A DNA stretch of 27,047 bases from RGIG2161 sp964525525. GTDB lineage: Bacteria; Bacillota; Clostridia; Oscillospirales; CAG-272. The notes below the pieces were generated by a model. It did no database searches. It had not been told where the DNA came from and saw only the letters and a program-made list of their open reading frames with translations. Positions within the stretch are counted from its first letter, which is position 1. Each line of letters starts with the position of its first letter. The translations under genes and the position numbers were made by a program. Positions 16,212 through 24,414 of this stretch are shown here, in pieces. The stretch spans positions 1 to 27,047 of the forward strand of contig CAZGHD010000018.1 in the NCBI GenBank assembly GCA_964525525.1. The letters are read 5' to 3'.

Positions 16212-17720
16212 ATGATACTCAACGTTAGCGGAAACATAAATAAATATTACGTACAGACTCTCTGTATGCTTTTCTTTCCCGGTGCGAAATTTTCTGAAAA
16301 CGAGACGGAGGGACCTGAAACTCCCTGTGTATCTCTCGATCTTACCGAAAAGGAAAACGGTATATTTACAAAAGTATCTATAAAAATAGGCGACAAAAGA
16401 GCAGAGGCTGAAAACTTTACCGAGTTCAAGGAGGGCTTTACCACCCAGAGGATCGCGAAAATATCCTCGGGTAAGGCTATGTTTGACGCAGGACAGAAGT
16501 TATTTAAGGTAACTCCGTCTTGGGGAATACTCACCGGCGTGCGCCCTGCAAAGGTGGCAAGCGAATATCTTTTGTCGGGACTCGGAGTTCAAAAGACCCG
16601 CCGAATACTCAGAAGCGAGTATTTTCTTAATCCCAAAAAAGCGTCGCTGGTTACCGACGTTGCTTCAAACGAGATCAAGATAATAAAAAAACTGCCGCGA
16701 AAAATGTGCAGTGTTTACATATCAATCCCGTTTTGCCCATCAAGATGCGCGTATTGCTCTTTCGTTTCGTATACTTCACCGAGACTTCTATCCCTTATTC
16801 CGGATTATCTCGTCGCGCTTAAAGACGAAATAATCGATATGTTTGCAAAAATCGCCGAGGTCGGACTCGGTGTCGCTACCATTTATATCGGCGGAGGCAC
16901 GCCTACTATACTTTCCCCCGATGAGCTTGAATTCCTTTTCTCTGCTATCGAGGAGTGCGTTGACGTGTCCTCGCTTATGGAATATACGCTTGAGGGCGGC
17001 CGTCCCGACACTATAACTGCGGAAAAACTTGAGGTCGCGAAGCGTCACGGAGTTACGAGACTCAGCGTAAATCCGCAGACCTTGAACGACGAGGTGCTTA
17101 AAAACATTGGCCGTCATCATACTGTTGACGATTTTATGCGTGCGTACGACATCGCGGTAAATTCCGGAATTAAACACATAAATACCGACCTTATTGCAGG
17201 TCTTCCGGGAGAAAATTTCGAGAGCTTTTCGCATTCTATTGACAAGATAATAGAAATGCGCCCGGATAATATAACATTCCATACATTCTGCGTGAAAAAA
17301 GCGGCAGACATACTTAAAAATGAAACCAGCGTCTTTTCTCTCACTGGCGGAGACACGGGTGACAGCGTTGATTACTCTCAGGTCAAAGCAAAAAACGCGA
17401 AATACAAGCCGTATTATATGTACCGTAACAAGAATACCGTGGGAAATTACGAAAACGTAGGCTTTGCGCTTGACGGCGCGGAGGGACTTTACAACATCTT
17501 TATGATGGAGGAAATACACCCGGTATTTGCCGCGGGCGCAGGCGCGGTTACAAAACTTACGAGAAACGACGGTCTCGTTGTGACCAATTCGAAAATAGTG
17601 CGAATATTTAACCCGAAATATCCATACGAATATTTAAGTGAGGACCGTGAAAGAGCGCTGAAAGAGAAGAACGAACAGATAGACAGCTTCTTTAACGGTA
17701 TGTGTGATACGGAGGTGTAA
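16212..17720 (+). CDS. hemZ: HemZ-like radical SAM coproporphyrinogen III dehydrogenase
   Basis: A 502-residue radical SAM protein of the HemN/HemZ family. The N-terminal ~165 residues are the HemZ-type extension (ILTGVRPAKVASEYL). The cluster motif CPSRCAYC has Cys 175, 179 and 182, the CxxxCxxC binding the [4Fe-4S]-SAM centre. IYIGGGTPT follows at about 225 (SAM-binding GGGTPT), and LEGGRPDTIT replaces the usual E-x-NP region. Family members are annotated as oxygen-independent coproporphyrinogen dehydrogenases. No other haem genes are nearby, and many HemN-like proteins have different roles, so the haem function is not certain. The stop is 2 nt before the TTG start of the next gene. Confidence 0.9.
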   Translation: MILNVSGNINKYYVQTLCMLFFPGAKFSENETEGPETPCVSLDLTEKENGIFTKVSIKIGDKRAEAENFTEFKEGFTTQRIAKISSGKAMFDAGQKLFKVTPSWGILTGVRPAKVASEYLLSGLGVQKTRRILRSEYFLNPKKASLVTDVASNEIKIIKKLPRKMCSVYISIPFCPSRCAYCSFVSYTSPRLLSLIPDYLVALKDEIIDMFAKIAEVGLGVATIYIGGGTPTILSPDELEFLFSAIEECVDVSSLMEYTLEGGRPDTITAEKLEVAKRHGVTRLSVNPQTLNDEVLKNIGRHHTVDDFMRAYDIAVNSGIKHINTDLIAGLPGENFESFSHSIDKIIEMRPDNITFHTFCVKKAADILKNETSVFSLTGGDTGDSVDYSQVKAKNAKYKPYYMYRNKNTVGNYENVGFALDGAEGLYNIFMMEEIHPVFAAGAGAVTKLTRNDGLVVTNSKIVRIFNPKYPYEYLSEDRERALKEKNEQIDSFFNGMCDTEV

Positions 17721-17722
17721 TA

Positions 17723-18631
17723 TTGATAAAATACAAAAACCTTTCCGATGAGCAGGAGAAAAAGGCTCTCGTCGAACAGTGCGAGCACTCTTTTGAAGCT
17801 CAGCTTGACCGCGCAAGCGAGGAGATTTCCTCTGACGAGGAGATAAATTATATCACTCTTTCAGGACCGTCTTGCTCAGGCAAGACGACTACCGCAAATA
17901 AGTTAATATCCGACTTTACCGCAAGCGGAAGACAGGTTTACGTCGTATCGTTTGACGATTTTTTCAAGCCCCACGCGGAGCTTGGCACGATGCTTGGTTC
18001 GGACGGTCGTGAGCGTCCCGATTACGATAGCGTAAACGCAATAAATCTTGAATTGCTTCACGATACGCTTGAAGATATATTTGCTCATAGGGACGTTAAC
18101 GTGCCGGTATATAATTTTGAAGCAGGGCGCGCAACCGAATACAGATTTCTCGATCTGTCTCCCGGAAATTTCGTTATTTTTGAGGGAATACAGGCTGTAT
18201 ATCCAGAGATAGTAAAGCTGTTCTCCGAGCATAAATACAAGAGTATTTATATAAGCGTGGAGGGCGGTATGGAGATCGGAGGACAGCCTTTTGACGGTAG
18301 GGAACTGCGCTTTTTGCGCCGCGTAGTACGTGATTTCAAATTCCGCGGAGCAAATCCCGATTTTACTTGTTATCTTTGGCAAGGCGTTCGGGACAACGAG
18401 ATAAAAAATATGGAGCCGTACGCGCACCTGAGCGACATCAGGATAAATTCACTGATGCCGTATGAGCCGGGAATGATAAAAGCGGAGCTTGTGAAAACTC
18501 TCGCTCACGTTGATCCCGCAGGAACTTATTCCGAGCTTGCAAGAAAGATACTCAAATGTTTTGAGGGCGTTGAAGAAATATCAAAGGAATATTTGCCGGA
18601 GATTTCGGTATATCATGAATTTATAGGATGA
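17723..18631 (+). CDS. Nucleoside (uridine) kinase-like P-loop protein
   Basis: A 302-residue kinase of the phosphoribulokinase/uridine kinase fold. Walker A is LSGPSCSGKTTTANKL with GPSCSGKT at 48-55, followed by VVSFDDFFK (about 74-82), the acidic substrate-binding turn of uridine kinases, and VIFEGIQAVYPE (about 153-164), another family mark. It starts with TTG at 17723; GGAGG at 17711-17715 overlaps the end of hemZ, and no better ATG exists nearby. Related clostridial nucleoside kinases are about 550 residues with an N-terminal TGS-like domain; that part is absent here. Purine nucleoside phosphorylase and an MTA/SAH deaminase follow, which fits nucleoside salvage. The actual nucleoside is not readable. 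Confidence 0.85.
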   Translation: MIKYKNLSDEQEKKALVEQCEHSFEAQLDRASEEISSDEEINYITLSGPSCSGKTTTANKLISDFTASGRQVYVVSFDDFFKPHAELGTMLGSDGRERPDYDSVNAINLELLHDTLEDIFAHRDVNVPVYNFEAGRATEYRFLDLSPGNFVIFEGIQAVYPEIVKLFSEHKYKSIYISVEGGMEIGGQPFDGRELRFLRRVVRDFKFRGANPDFTCYLWQGVRDNEIKNMEPYAHLSDIRINSLMPYEPGMIKAELVKTLAHVDPAGTYSELARKILKCFEGVEEISKEYLPEISVYHEFIG

Positions 18632-18658
18632 CGGATCACCGTCGGAGGAGAGGACGTT

Positions 18659-19486
18659 ATGTATCAGAAATACACGATAGAACAGTATAAAGAAAGCGCT
18701 GAATATATAAAAAGCAAAATAGGATGCACCCCGGACATCGCAGTAATACTCGGTTCCGGACTTGATAAAATAGTTGACAAAATGGAGAATGCGGCGGTTA
18801 TACCGTACAGAGATATTCCCAATTTCCCGATTTCTACCGTTTCTTACCAGAAGGGCGAGCTTATTATGGGCGAGCTTGCGGGTAAAAAAGTACTCGCCAT
18901 GAACGGAAGATTTCATTATTACGAGGGATGGGAAATGTGGGAGACCGCATATCCCATCGGCGTTATGAAGCTGATCGGTATCGAAAAGCTGATAATCACA
19001 AACGCGGCGGGCGGAATATCTGAAGCAGCCGCTCCCGGCAGTTTCGTTTTGGTGACCGACCATATCAAATTTATGGGTGATTCTCCTCTGCGCGGACCCA
19101 ATATTGACGAGCTCGGCGTTCGTTTCCCGGATATGCAGAGCGTTTACGACAAAGAAATGATCTCTGTTGCCGAAGAGATCGCCAAAGAAAACGGCATTAA
19201 GACCAGCCGAGGCGTTTACGCTTATATGGCGGGTCCGCAGTACGAAACTCCCGCAGAGATCCGTGCGCTTGCCGTAATGGGCGCAGACGCGGTTGGAATG
19301 TCCACAGCGGCTGAGGTTATCGAAGCGGCGCACTGCGGAATCCGCGTTTTGTGCGTATCTTGCGTATCAAACAAGGCGGCAGGAATCACCGGAGAACCGC
19401 TCTCCGAGCAGGAGGTTCTTGACACTGCCGCGTCTATCAGAGACGGATTTGAGATACTCATAACCGAGGCAATAAAGAGAGTATAA
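18659..19486 (+). CDS. Purine nucleoside phosphorylase (family I, trimeric type)
   Basis: A 275-residue enzyme that splits purine nucleosides (inosine, guanosine and perhaps others) with phosphate into base and ribose-1-phosphate. Motifs are ILGSGLD (Gly-Ser-Gly at 32-34, phosphate site), MNGRFHYYEGW (about 81-91), ITNAAGGI (about 113-120), MAGPQYETPAE (about 195-205, including the base-binding Glu) and VSNKAAG (about 240-246, including the base-binding Asn). The Asn and Glu indicate 6-oxopurine preference as in mammalian-type PNP. The length is normal for the family. GGAGGAGAGG precedes the ATG. It lies 27 nt after the kinase and 26 nt before the deaminase gene, forming a small purine-salvage group within the long operon. 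Confidence 0.95.
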   Translation: MYQKYTIEQYKESAEYIKSKIGCTPDIAVILGSGLDKIVDKMENAAVIPYRDIPNFPISTVSYQKGELIMGELAGKKVLAMNGRFHYYEGWEMWETAYPIGVMKLIGIEKLIITNAAGGISEAAAPGSFVLVTDHIKFMGDSPLRGPNIDELGVRFPDMQSVYDKEMISVAEEIAKENGIKTSRGVYAYMAGPQYETPAEIRALAVMGADAVGMSTAAEVIEAAHCGIRVLCVSCVSNKAAGITGEPLSEQEVLDTAASIRDGFEILITEAIKRV

Positions 19487-19512
19487 TTTAAGAATATTAA
19501 AAGGATTTGGAT

Positions 19513-20805
19513 ATGAAAATACTTTTCAAAAACGCGGCGGTGATGTCTCCCGTCTGCGACAGAAACAGAGACGATTATTTCGTTGCCGTTGACGGCAGTG
19601 TTATATCATACGTTGGTCTCTCTAAACCCGAGGGCGAATTTGACCGCGTGATCGACTGTAAAAATAAGCTTCTGACGGCGGGATTTTATAACGCTCACTG
19701 TCATAGCGCGATGACTCTTTTCCGCGGCTACGGAGAGGATCTTCCTCTTGATCGCTGGCTTCACGAGAAGATATTTCCCGCCGAGGAAAGACTCACTCAC
19801 GAAAGCGTGTACGCAGGCTCTGCGCTTGCTATCGCTGAAATGATCGCGTGCGGTACCGTTTCCTTTACCGATATGTACGAAAAGTGCGAGGATACTGCTA
19901 AAGCGGTCATAGAAAGCGGAATTAAGGCGAATCTCGGTCGTGCGGTACTCAGCTTTGATCCTTCCGAGAACATGGCGGGAAATATCAGAGTAAAAGAAGC
20001 GGAAGCACTTGCGCGTGAGTATAATGGCGCGGCAGACGGCAGAATAATCGTTGATATGGCGCTTCACGCTGAATATACCAACACCGAAAATTCCTGCAGA
20101 TTTATGGCAGAGTACGCAAAGGAGAACGGATACATAATCCAGATCCATATGTCCGAGACAGAGAGCGAGCATAACGAATGTATCGCCCGCCACGGACTTA
20201 CTCCTGCGGCGTTCTTTGAAAAATGCGGAGTGTTAGATTCTCCCGTGTCGGCGGCTCACTGCGTGTGGGTGACCGATGAGGATATGGAGATTATGGCTTC
20301 TCACGGAGTTACCGCGGTGCATAATCCCGTAAGTAACCTTAAACTCGGTAGCGGAGTTATGCCGCTTCGCCGTATGCTTGAGCGTGGCGTAAACGTAGCT
20401 CTCGGTACTGACGGCGCGTCGTCAAACAATATGCTTGATATACTCGGTGAGATGCGCCTCGCTGCTATTCTTCACAAGGGCGTTTCTCGCCGTGCCGACG
20501 AGACCAAAGCGGCGCAGATGTACGATCTTATTACAATAAACGGTGCAAAATCTCAGGGCAGAGCAGATTGCGGCGTGATTGAAGCGGGCAAAAAAGCAGA
20601 TATAGTACTTATAGATATGGATGCGGTATCAACTATTCCGTGCTACGACACCGATGCGGCATTTGCATATTCGGTAAAATCTTCAAACGTGGCGATGACC
20701 ATGGTTGACGGACGTGTTCTTTATGAAAACGGAGAGTACAAGACCATAGACGTTGAAAAGATCAAATACGATTTTAAGGAAATACAGAAACACTATTTTG
20801 ACTGA
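19513..20805 (+). CDS. Amidohydrolase, MTA/S-adenosylhomocysteine deaminase type
   Basis: A 430-residue metal-dependent deaminase of the amidohydrolase superfamily. Metal ligands appear in order: NAHCHSAM (His 62, 64), IHMSET (His near 213), AAHCVW (His near 249) and GTDGASSNN (Asp near 299). The RGYGEDLPLDRWL segment at about 71-83 is typical of MtaD-type enzymes, which convert 5'-methylthioadenosine or S-adenosylhomocysteine to the inosine forms. The ATG at 19513 is preferred over a TTG two codons earlier because AAAGGA lies 7 nt before the ATG and would be nearly adjacent to the TTG. Beside purine nucleoside phosphorylase it suggests deamination followed by phosphorolysis of the product, with SAM by-products as the likely source. 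Other adenosine analogues or cytosine/guanine-type substrates cannot be excluded. Confidence 0.88.
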   Translation: MKILFKNAAVMSPVCDRNRDDYFVAVDGSVISYVGLSKPEGEFDRVIDCKNKLLTAGFYNAHCHSAMTLFRGYGEDLPLDRWLHEKIFPAEERLTHESVYAGSALAIAEMIACGTVSFTDMYEKCEDTAKAVIESGIKANLGRAVLSFDPSENMAGNIRVKEAEALAREYNGAADGRIIVDMALHAEYTNTENSCRFMAEYAKENGYIIQIHMSETESEHNECIARHGLTPAAFFEKCGVLDSPVSAAHCVWVTDEDMEIMASHGVTAVHNPVSNLKLGSGVMPLRRMLERGVNVALGTDGASSNNMLDILGEMRLAAILHKGVSRRADETKAAQMYDLITINGAKSQGRADCGVIEAGKKADIVLIDMDAVSTIPCYDTDAAFAYSVKSSNVAMTMVDGRVLYENGEYKTIDVEKIKYDFKEIQKHYFD

Positions 20806-20826
20806 GTTTGAGGAGGTCGAGCGTTT

Positions 20827-22473
20827 TTGACGGCAAGTTCGGGTTTTAATTCGGATATTAAAACTTCGGACGTAGAAAACACAGGCAGTATAAAAAAATT
20901 CTTCTCAGGCGTAATTCTGTTGAGCGCGGCAAACGTTATAGTTAAAGCGATAGGTCTCTTGTTCAAAATCCCGCTCCAGCACGTTATAGGCGACGAGGGA
21001 ATGGGGTATTTTAACTCTGCGTACACGATATATACCTGGCTTTATATGCTTGCTACCGCAGGAATACCCGTGGCAATATCTATTGTGGTTTCGGAAAACC
21101 GGGCGAAAAAAAACGGAACACAGATAAAACGCGTTTTTCGAGTTTCGGTAGCATTGCTTGCGGTCATTGGTCTTTTAGCATCCGGTATAATGCTTGTGTT
21201 TGCCAAACCGTTTGCGTCTCTTATAGGTGCGGTCGGTTCGTATCACTGTATTATAGCCGTTGCGCCGACGCTTTTGTTTATCTCGGTTTCCGGCGCGATA
21301 AGAGGCTATTTTCAGGGGTATCAGAATATGGGTCCGACGGCGCTCTCTCAGGTGCTTGAAGCGCTTGGAAAGCTTCTCGTCGGACTTTTGCTTGCAAGAT
21401 GGGCGTCTGACAACGGACTTCCGCTTCCGGAGATCGCCGCATACGCGGGATTTGGAATAACGGTCGGCGCGGCGGCGGGGATGTTTTCTTTGATATTTGC
21501 AAAGTGCTGTCTAAAAAAAGAACGTGTGTTTGAGACGGAAAACACAGGTAACGGCAGAGGAAAAATTCTCGGCAGACTCGCGAATATAGCGGTGCCGGTT
21601 ACGGTCAGCTCATCGGTGATGAGTCTTACCAATCTTATTGACCTCGGGGTAGTCGTGAACCGACTTGAATCTATCGGATATTCGGAATCCGCGGCGATGG
21701 CGGTGTACGGTAATTATACAACGCTCGTGGTTCCTATGTTTAATCTGCCGCCGATCCTTATATATCCGATAGCGTATTCGATAGTTCCCGTTATATCCGA
21801 GACAGCGGCTCGCGCAGAGGGTGAAAAAATCCGAAAAATTCTTGTCGCGGCAATAAAACTCACCGCGGTAATCGCGCTTCCTTGCTCGATCGGACTTGCG
21901 TTTATGGCTTATCCGATACTTTCGGTGCTGTTTTCGCCGTCCTCGGCAGAGCTTGGTGCGCCTATGTTGGTGCTTCTTTCTCCCGCCGTGTTTTTTATGT
22001 GTATTTTGGCGGTGACGAACTCTGCACTTCAAGCTCTCGGCAAGGTCAGACTTCCTATAATCTCAATGCTTTTCGGCGCGGCGGTAAAAATAGCTGTAAG
22101 CTATCTTCTCACGGGGCATCCCGACGTTGGAATATACGGCACGCCGATAGGAACCTTTGCGTGCTATCTTGCCGCGGCTGCGGTCAATCTCTTTTATCTC
22201 ATAAAAGAGACCGGCACAGATCTCGGCGTGAAAAAAATGTATATCAAACCGCTTATAGCGGCGCTTGTTTCATGCCTGAGCGCGGTCTTCGTATACAGCC
22301 GCGTGCCGCTTGATGATAAGTATGCGCTTGTTTTGTCGGTCTGTGCGGCGGTTATCGTGTATTTTGTCACGGTATTCGCGCTCGGAGGAGTATCGGAGAG
22401 CGAGATAGCACTGTTGCCTAAAAATCAAAAAATCATATCATTTATGAAAAAAATAAAACTGCTAAAAAAGTAG
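20827..22473 (+). CDS. SpoVB/MurJ-like polysaccharide flippase (YabM-like)
   Basis: A 548-residue polytopic membrane protein of the MVF/MATE-like exporter superfamily, with about 14 predicted helices. The N-terminal FFSGVILLSAANVIVKAIGL and GDEGMGYFNSAYTIYTWLY (about 60-78) are typical of the SpoVB/YabM/MurJ group that flips lipid-linked wall or polysaccharide precursors. Translation probably starts at TTG 20827, 9 nt after GAGGAGGT; the only ATG downstream (21001) would delete the first helix. It stands directly before mazG, as yabM stands before yabN in Bacillus subtilis, so it is the YabM position homologue, with a role in vegetative or spore peptidoglycan. Lipid II transport by a MurJ-like mechanism is inference from the family. 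Confidence 0.88.
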   Translation: MTASSGFNSDIKTSDVENTGSIKKFFSGVILLSAANVIVKAIGLLFKIPLQHVIGDEGMGYFNSAYTIYTWLYMLATAGIPVAISIVVSENRAKKNGTQIKRVFRVSVALLAVIGLLASGIMLVFAKPFASLIGAVGSYHCIIAVAPTLLFISVSGAIRGYFQGYQNMGPTALSQVLEALGKLLVGLLLARWASDNGLPLPEIAAYAGFGITVGAAAGMFSLIFAKCCLKKERVFETENTGNGRGKILGRLANIAVPVTVSSSVMSLTNLIDLGVVVNRLESIGYSESAAMAVYGNYTTLVVPMFNLPPILIYPIAYSIVPVISETAARAEGEKIRKILVAAIKLTAVIALPCSIGLAFMAYPILSVLFSPSSAELGAPMLVLLSPAVFFMCILAVTNSALQALGKVRLPIISMLFGAAVKIAVSYLLTGHPDVGIYGTPIGTFACYLAAAAVNLFYLIKETGTDLGVKKMYIKPLIAALVSCLSAVFVYSRVPLDDKYALVLSVCAAVIVYFVTVFALGGVSESEIALLPKNQKIISFMKKIKLLKK

Positions 22474-22482
22474 AGGATAAAA

Positions 22483-23301
22483 ATGAACGTAAAAGCAAAA
22501 GAACTGTTGAAAAAAGAAAAATACGACTTTGACGATCTGTGCAAGGTTATGGAGATCTTGCGCGGTGAGGACGGCTGTCCGTGGGACAGAGAGCAGGATC
22601 ACAAGAGTATCAGAGGTAACTTTATCGAGGAAACGTATGAGGTTATAGAGGCGATAGATACCGAAAACACCGAGCTTTTGCGCGAAGAACTCGGCGACGT
22701 TATGCTTCAGGTGGTTTTCCACGCCAGAATGGAAGAGGAAGCAGGCAGATTTGACATAAACGACGTTGCTAACGACATTTGCAAAAAGCTGATAGTCCGT
22801 CACCCTCATATTTTTGCCGACGTTGAGGCGGATACGAGCGAGCAGGTGCTCAAAAACTGGGAAAACATAAAGAACAAAGAAAAAGCGAGAAAGACCACGA
22901 CTCAGTCGCTTATGTCCATTCCTCCGTCACTTCCCGCGCTTATGCGCGCAGACAAAGCGGGAGAAAAAGCGGCAAAGGTAGGCTTCGATTTTTCAAACGC
23001 CGACGAAGCTATCGCAAAGATAGACGAGGAAGTTGCTGAATTCAAAGAAGCCGTTTTGAGCGGCGACACGGCTATGATGGAAGAAGAATTCGGAGATCTT
23101 CTGTTTTCTGCCGTCAATTCCGCGAGAAAGCTCGGCATCGACAGTGAAAAAGCACTCACTTTTGCGGTCGATAAGTTTATTTCAAGATTTGCTGCTATGG
23201 AACTTGAAATTACCAAAAACGGCGGTAATGTGGCTGAAATGACCATGAAAGAGCTCGATGAAGTGTGGGAAACAGTCAAAAAGCGCAAAAATAATGGGTA
23301 A
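22483..23301 (+). CDS. mazG: Nucleoside triphosphate pyrophosphohydrolase MazG
   Basis: A 272-residue all-alpha NTP pyrophosphohydrolase that turns (d)NTPs into NMPs, a housecleaning enzyme. It has two tandem MazG domains. The first has GCPWDREQDHKSI (about 31-43), NFIEETYE (Glu 49, 50, 53) and REELGDVMLQVVFH (about 67-80), i.e. the EExxE...ExxD magnesium motif. The second begins near 165 with GFDFSNADEAIAKIDEEVAEFKEA and EEEFGDLLFSAVN. The length is right for a stand-alone two-domain MazG (YabN of B. subtilis also carries a methylase domain that is missing here). It lies 9 nt after the flippase gene. No terminator is seen after it, but the next gene has its own promoter. Confidence 0.95.
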   Translation: MNVKAKELLKKEKYDFDDLCKVMEILRGEDGCPWDREQDHKSIRGNFIEETYEVIEAIDTENTELLREELGDVMLQVVFHARMEEEAGRFDINDVANDICKKLIVRHPHIFADVEADTSEQVLKNWENIKNKEKARKTTTQSLMSIPPSLPALMRADKAGEKAAKVGFDFSNADEAIAKIDEEVAEFKEAVLSGDTAMMEEEFGDLLFSAVNSARKLGIDSEKALTFAVDKFISRFAAMELEITKNGGNVAEMTMKELDEVWETVKKRKNNG

Positions 23302-23327
23302 GTTTGCAATAAAAAATCAAAAACCCC

Positions 23328-23356
23328 TTGATATATGACAAAAAAAGTGCTATACT
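23328..23356 (+). promoter_or_regulatory. Strong sigma-A promoter for the HU gene
   Basis: TTGATA (23328-23333) and TATACT (23351-23356) are separated by exactly 17 nt. Transcription would start near 23363, leaving a leader of about 75 nt before the HU ATG. The leader contains a small stem, CGGA (23380-23383) with TCCG (23389-23392), extended by AATCA with TGATT. Confidence 0.8.
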
Positions 23357-23439
23357 AAAGTTGATAAAATGATCAATCACGGAACGACTCCGCTTTTGAT
23401 TATAAAACAAATAAAGAAAGATGACGAAAGGTGATTACC

Positions 23440-23715
23440 ATGAACAAGACTCAGTTGGTCGATGCTATCGCAAAAGAGACTAATCTCAAGAAAAAGGACG
23501 CGGAAGCTGCTGCAAACGCATTTATCGCTGCTATTGAAGATTCTCTCAAGAAAGGCGACAAAGTTCAGCTCGTTGGCTTCGGTACTTTTGAAGTTAAGAC
23601 CAGAGCTGCTCGTCAGGGTAGAAATCCCGCTACCGGCGCTGCTATGACCATTCCCGAATCCAAGCACATCTCCTTTGCTGCAGGTAAAACTCTCAAGGAC
23701 GCTATCAATAAGTAA
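23440..23715 (+). CDS. hup: HU-family DNA-binding protein
   Basis: A 91-residue HU protein, the histone-like nucleoid protein that bends DNA as a dimer. It begins MNKTQLVDAIAKE; GFGTF at 46-50 and the DNA-binding beta arm with RQGRNPATG at about 58-66 are canonical, ending with ISFAAGKTLKDAIN. The ATG at 23440 is chosen over the GTG at 23431 because the ribosome site GAAAGG would be almost adjacent to the GTG and because HU proteins begin MNK. It has a dedicated near-consensus promoter and a hairpin after the stop, as expected for a highly expressed monocistronic gene inside the mazG-yabO interval. Confidence 0.97.
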   Translation: MNKTQLVDAIAKETNLKKKDAEAAANAFIAAIEDSLKKGDKVQLVGFGTFEVKTRAARQGRNPATGAAMTIPESKHISFAAGKTLKDAINK

Positions 23716-23747
23716 TTATCCAAGTAGACAACGAAATAATTTTTTAC

Positions 23748-23774
23748 GGGGTTGTTGCCTTTGGCGGCAACCCC
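23748..23774 (+). terminator. Hairpin after the HU gene, probable partial terminator
   Basis: A 12-bp stem with two G-T wobbles (GGGGTTGTTGCC against GGCGGCAACCCC) and a TTT loop lies 33 nt after the HU stop. The following bases are TTAAAACT, so the U tract is weak. It may give partial termination or protect the 3' end of the HU message, letting some transcripts run into rqcP. Confidence 0.6.
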
Positions 23775-23808
23775 TTAAAACTAAATAGCATACTCTAACG
23801 AGGTAAAA

Positions 23809-24054
23809 ATGAGACTCGATAAATTTTTGAAGGTATCAAGAATAATAAAAAGACGCACCGTTGCAAACGATGCCTGTGACGGAGAGCACGTTTTTGTAAA
23901 CGGCAGACGTGCAAAAGCGTCGTATGACGTGAAAAAAGACGACGTGGTGGAGATCACCTTCGGTGACAAGACTCTGCGCTTTCGTGTTGTTGAAGTTAAA
24001 GAACAGGTCAGAAAGGAAGAGGCGGACAGCCTCTATGAAATAATAAGCGAATAG
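23809..24054 (+). CDS. rqcP: RqcP/YabO-like S4-domain RNA-binding protein
   Basis: An 81-residue protein consisting of one S4 domain: MRLDKFLKVSRIIKRRTVANDACDGEHVFVNGRRAKASYDVKKDD, followed by a VEITFG strand and a charged tail. Its B. subtilis relative YabO, now RqcP, binds the obstructed 50S-tRNA complex and assists RqcH in adding C-terminal alanine tails to stalled chains. No RqcH gene is in the window. The size and the position directly before yabP match YabO; heat-shock protein 15 is larger and less likely. The ATG follows GAGGT at a short distance. Confidence 0.92.
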   Translation: MRLDKFLKVSRIIKRRTVANDACDGEHVFVNGRRAKASYDVKKDDVVEITFGDKTLRFRVVEVKEQVRKEEADSLYEIISE

Positions 24055-24067
24055 CCTTATCTGACGG

Positions 24068-24097
24068 GTAATATTTACGCCCCGTGCGGAATATATG
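24068..24097 (+). promoter_or_regulatory. Weak candidate sigma-E type promoter before yabP
   Basis: GTAATA (24068-24073) matches the sigma-E -35 element (GTMATA). An AATATATG stretch (24090-24097) partly matches the CATACANT -10, but the spacing is 16 nt, longer than usual. YabP and YabQ are mother-cell genes in B. subtilis, so such a site is expected here. The match itself is poor. Confidence 0.25.
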
Positions 24098-24129
24098 TAT
24101 ATCGAATATATATCTTCCCGAGGTGTAAA

Positions 24130-24414
24130 ATGAACAACATTCAAACAGAAAATTCTTTGCCGCATTCGGTCAGTATAAAGGATAGAGCGAGCATCAGCGT
24201 CACCGGAGTTACCGAGGTGATTTCTTTTGATGACTCGTCGATAGTTTTGAAAACAGGGCAGGGCGGCATGGCAATAGAGGGCAGTTCTTTGAAGATAGAC
24301 CGTTTGTCGGTGGAAAACGGAGAGCTTTCGGCAGACGGAAAAATAGACTCGGTATATTATTTTTCTGCCGGTAAAAAAGAAAAATCCGGGCTTCTCCGCG
24401 GGATGTTCAGATGA
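24130..24414 (+). CDS. yabP: Sporulation protein YabP
   Basis: A 94-residue YabP-family protein. The core SIKDRASISVTGVTEVISFDD and a glycine-rich GQGGMAIEGSSLKIDRLSVENGEL segment match the family, with a basic C-terminus after a VYYFS strand. In B. subtilis yabP is expressed in the mother cell under sigma-E and, with yabQ, is linked to spore coat or cortex assembly; the related YqfC has a similar fold. GAGGTG lies just before the ATG. The stop overlaps the yabQ start as ATGA, so the two are translationally coupled. It is one of the clearest signs that this organism has endospore genes. Confidence 0.93.
   Translation: MNNIQTENSLPHSVSIKDRASISVTGVTEVISFDDSSIVLKTGQGGMAIEGSSLKIDRLSVENGELSADGKIDSVYYFSAGKKEKSGLLRGMFR

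Noticed and set aside
16788..17519. Minus-strand open frame of 243 codons opposite hemZ
   Set aside because: It is antisense to the radical SAM domain with intact motifs; no signal supports it as a gene.
18581..19333. Minus-strand open frame of 250 codons opposite purine nucleoside phosphorylase
   Set aside because: PNP motifs are complete on the plus strand, and the antisense translation has no family resemblance or plausible start context.
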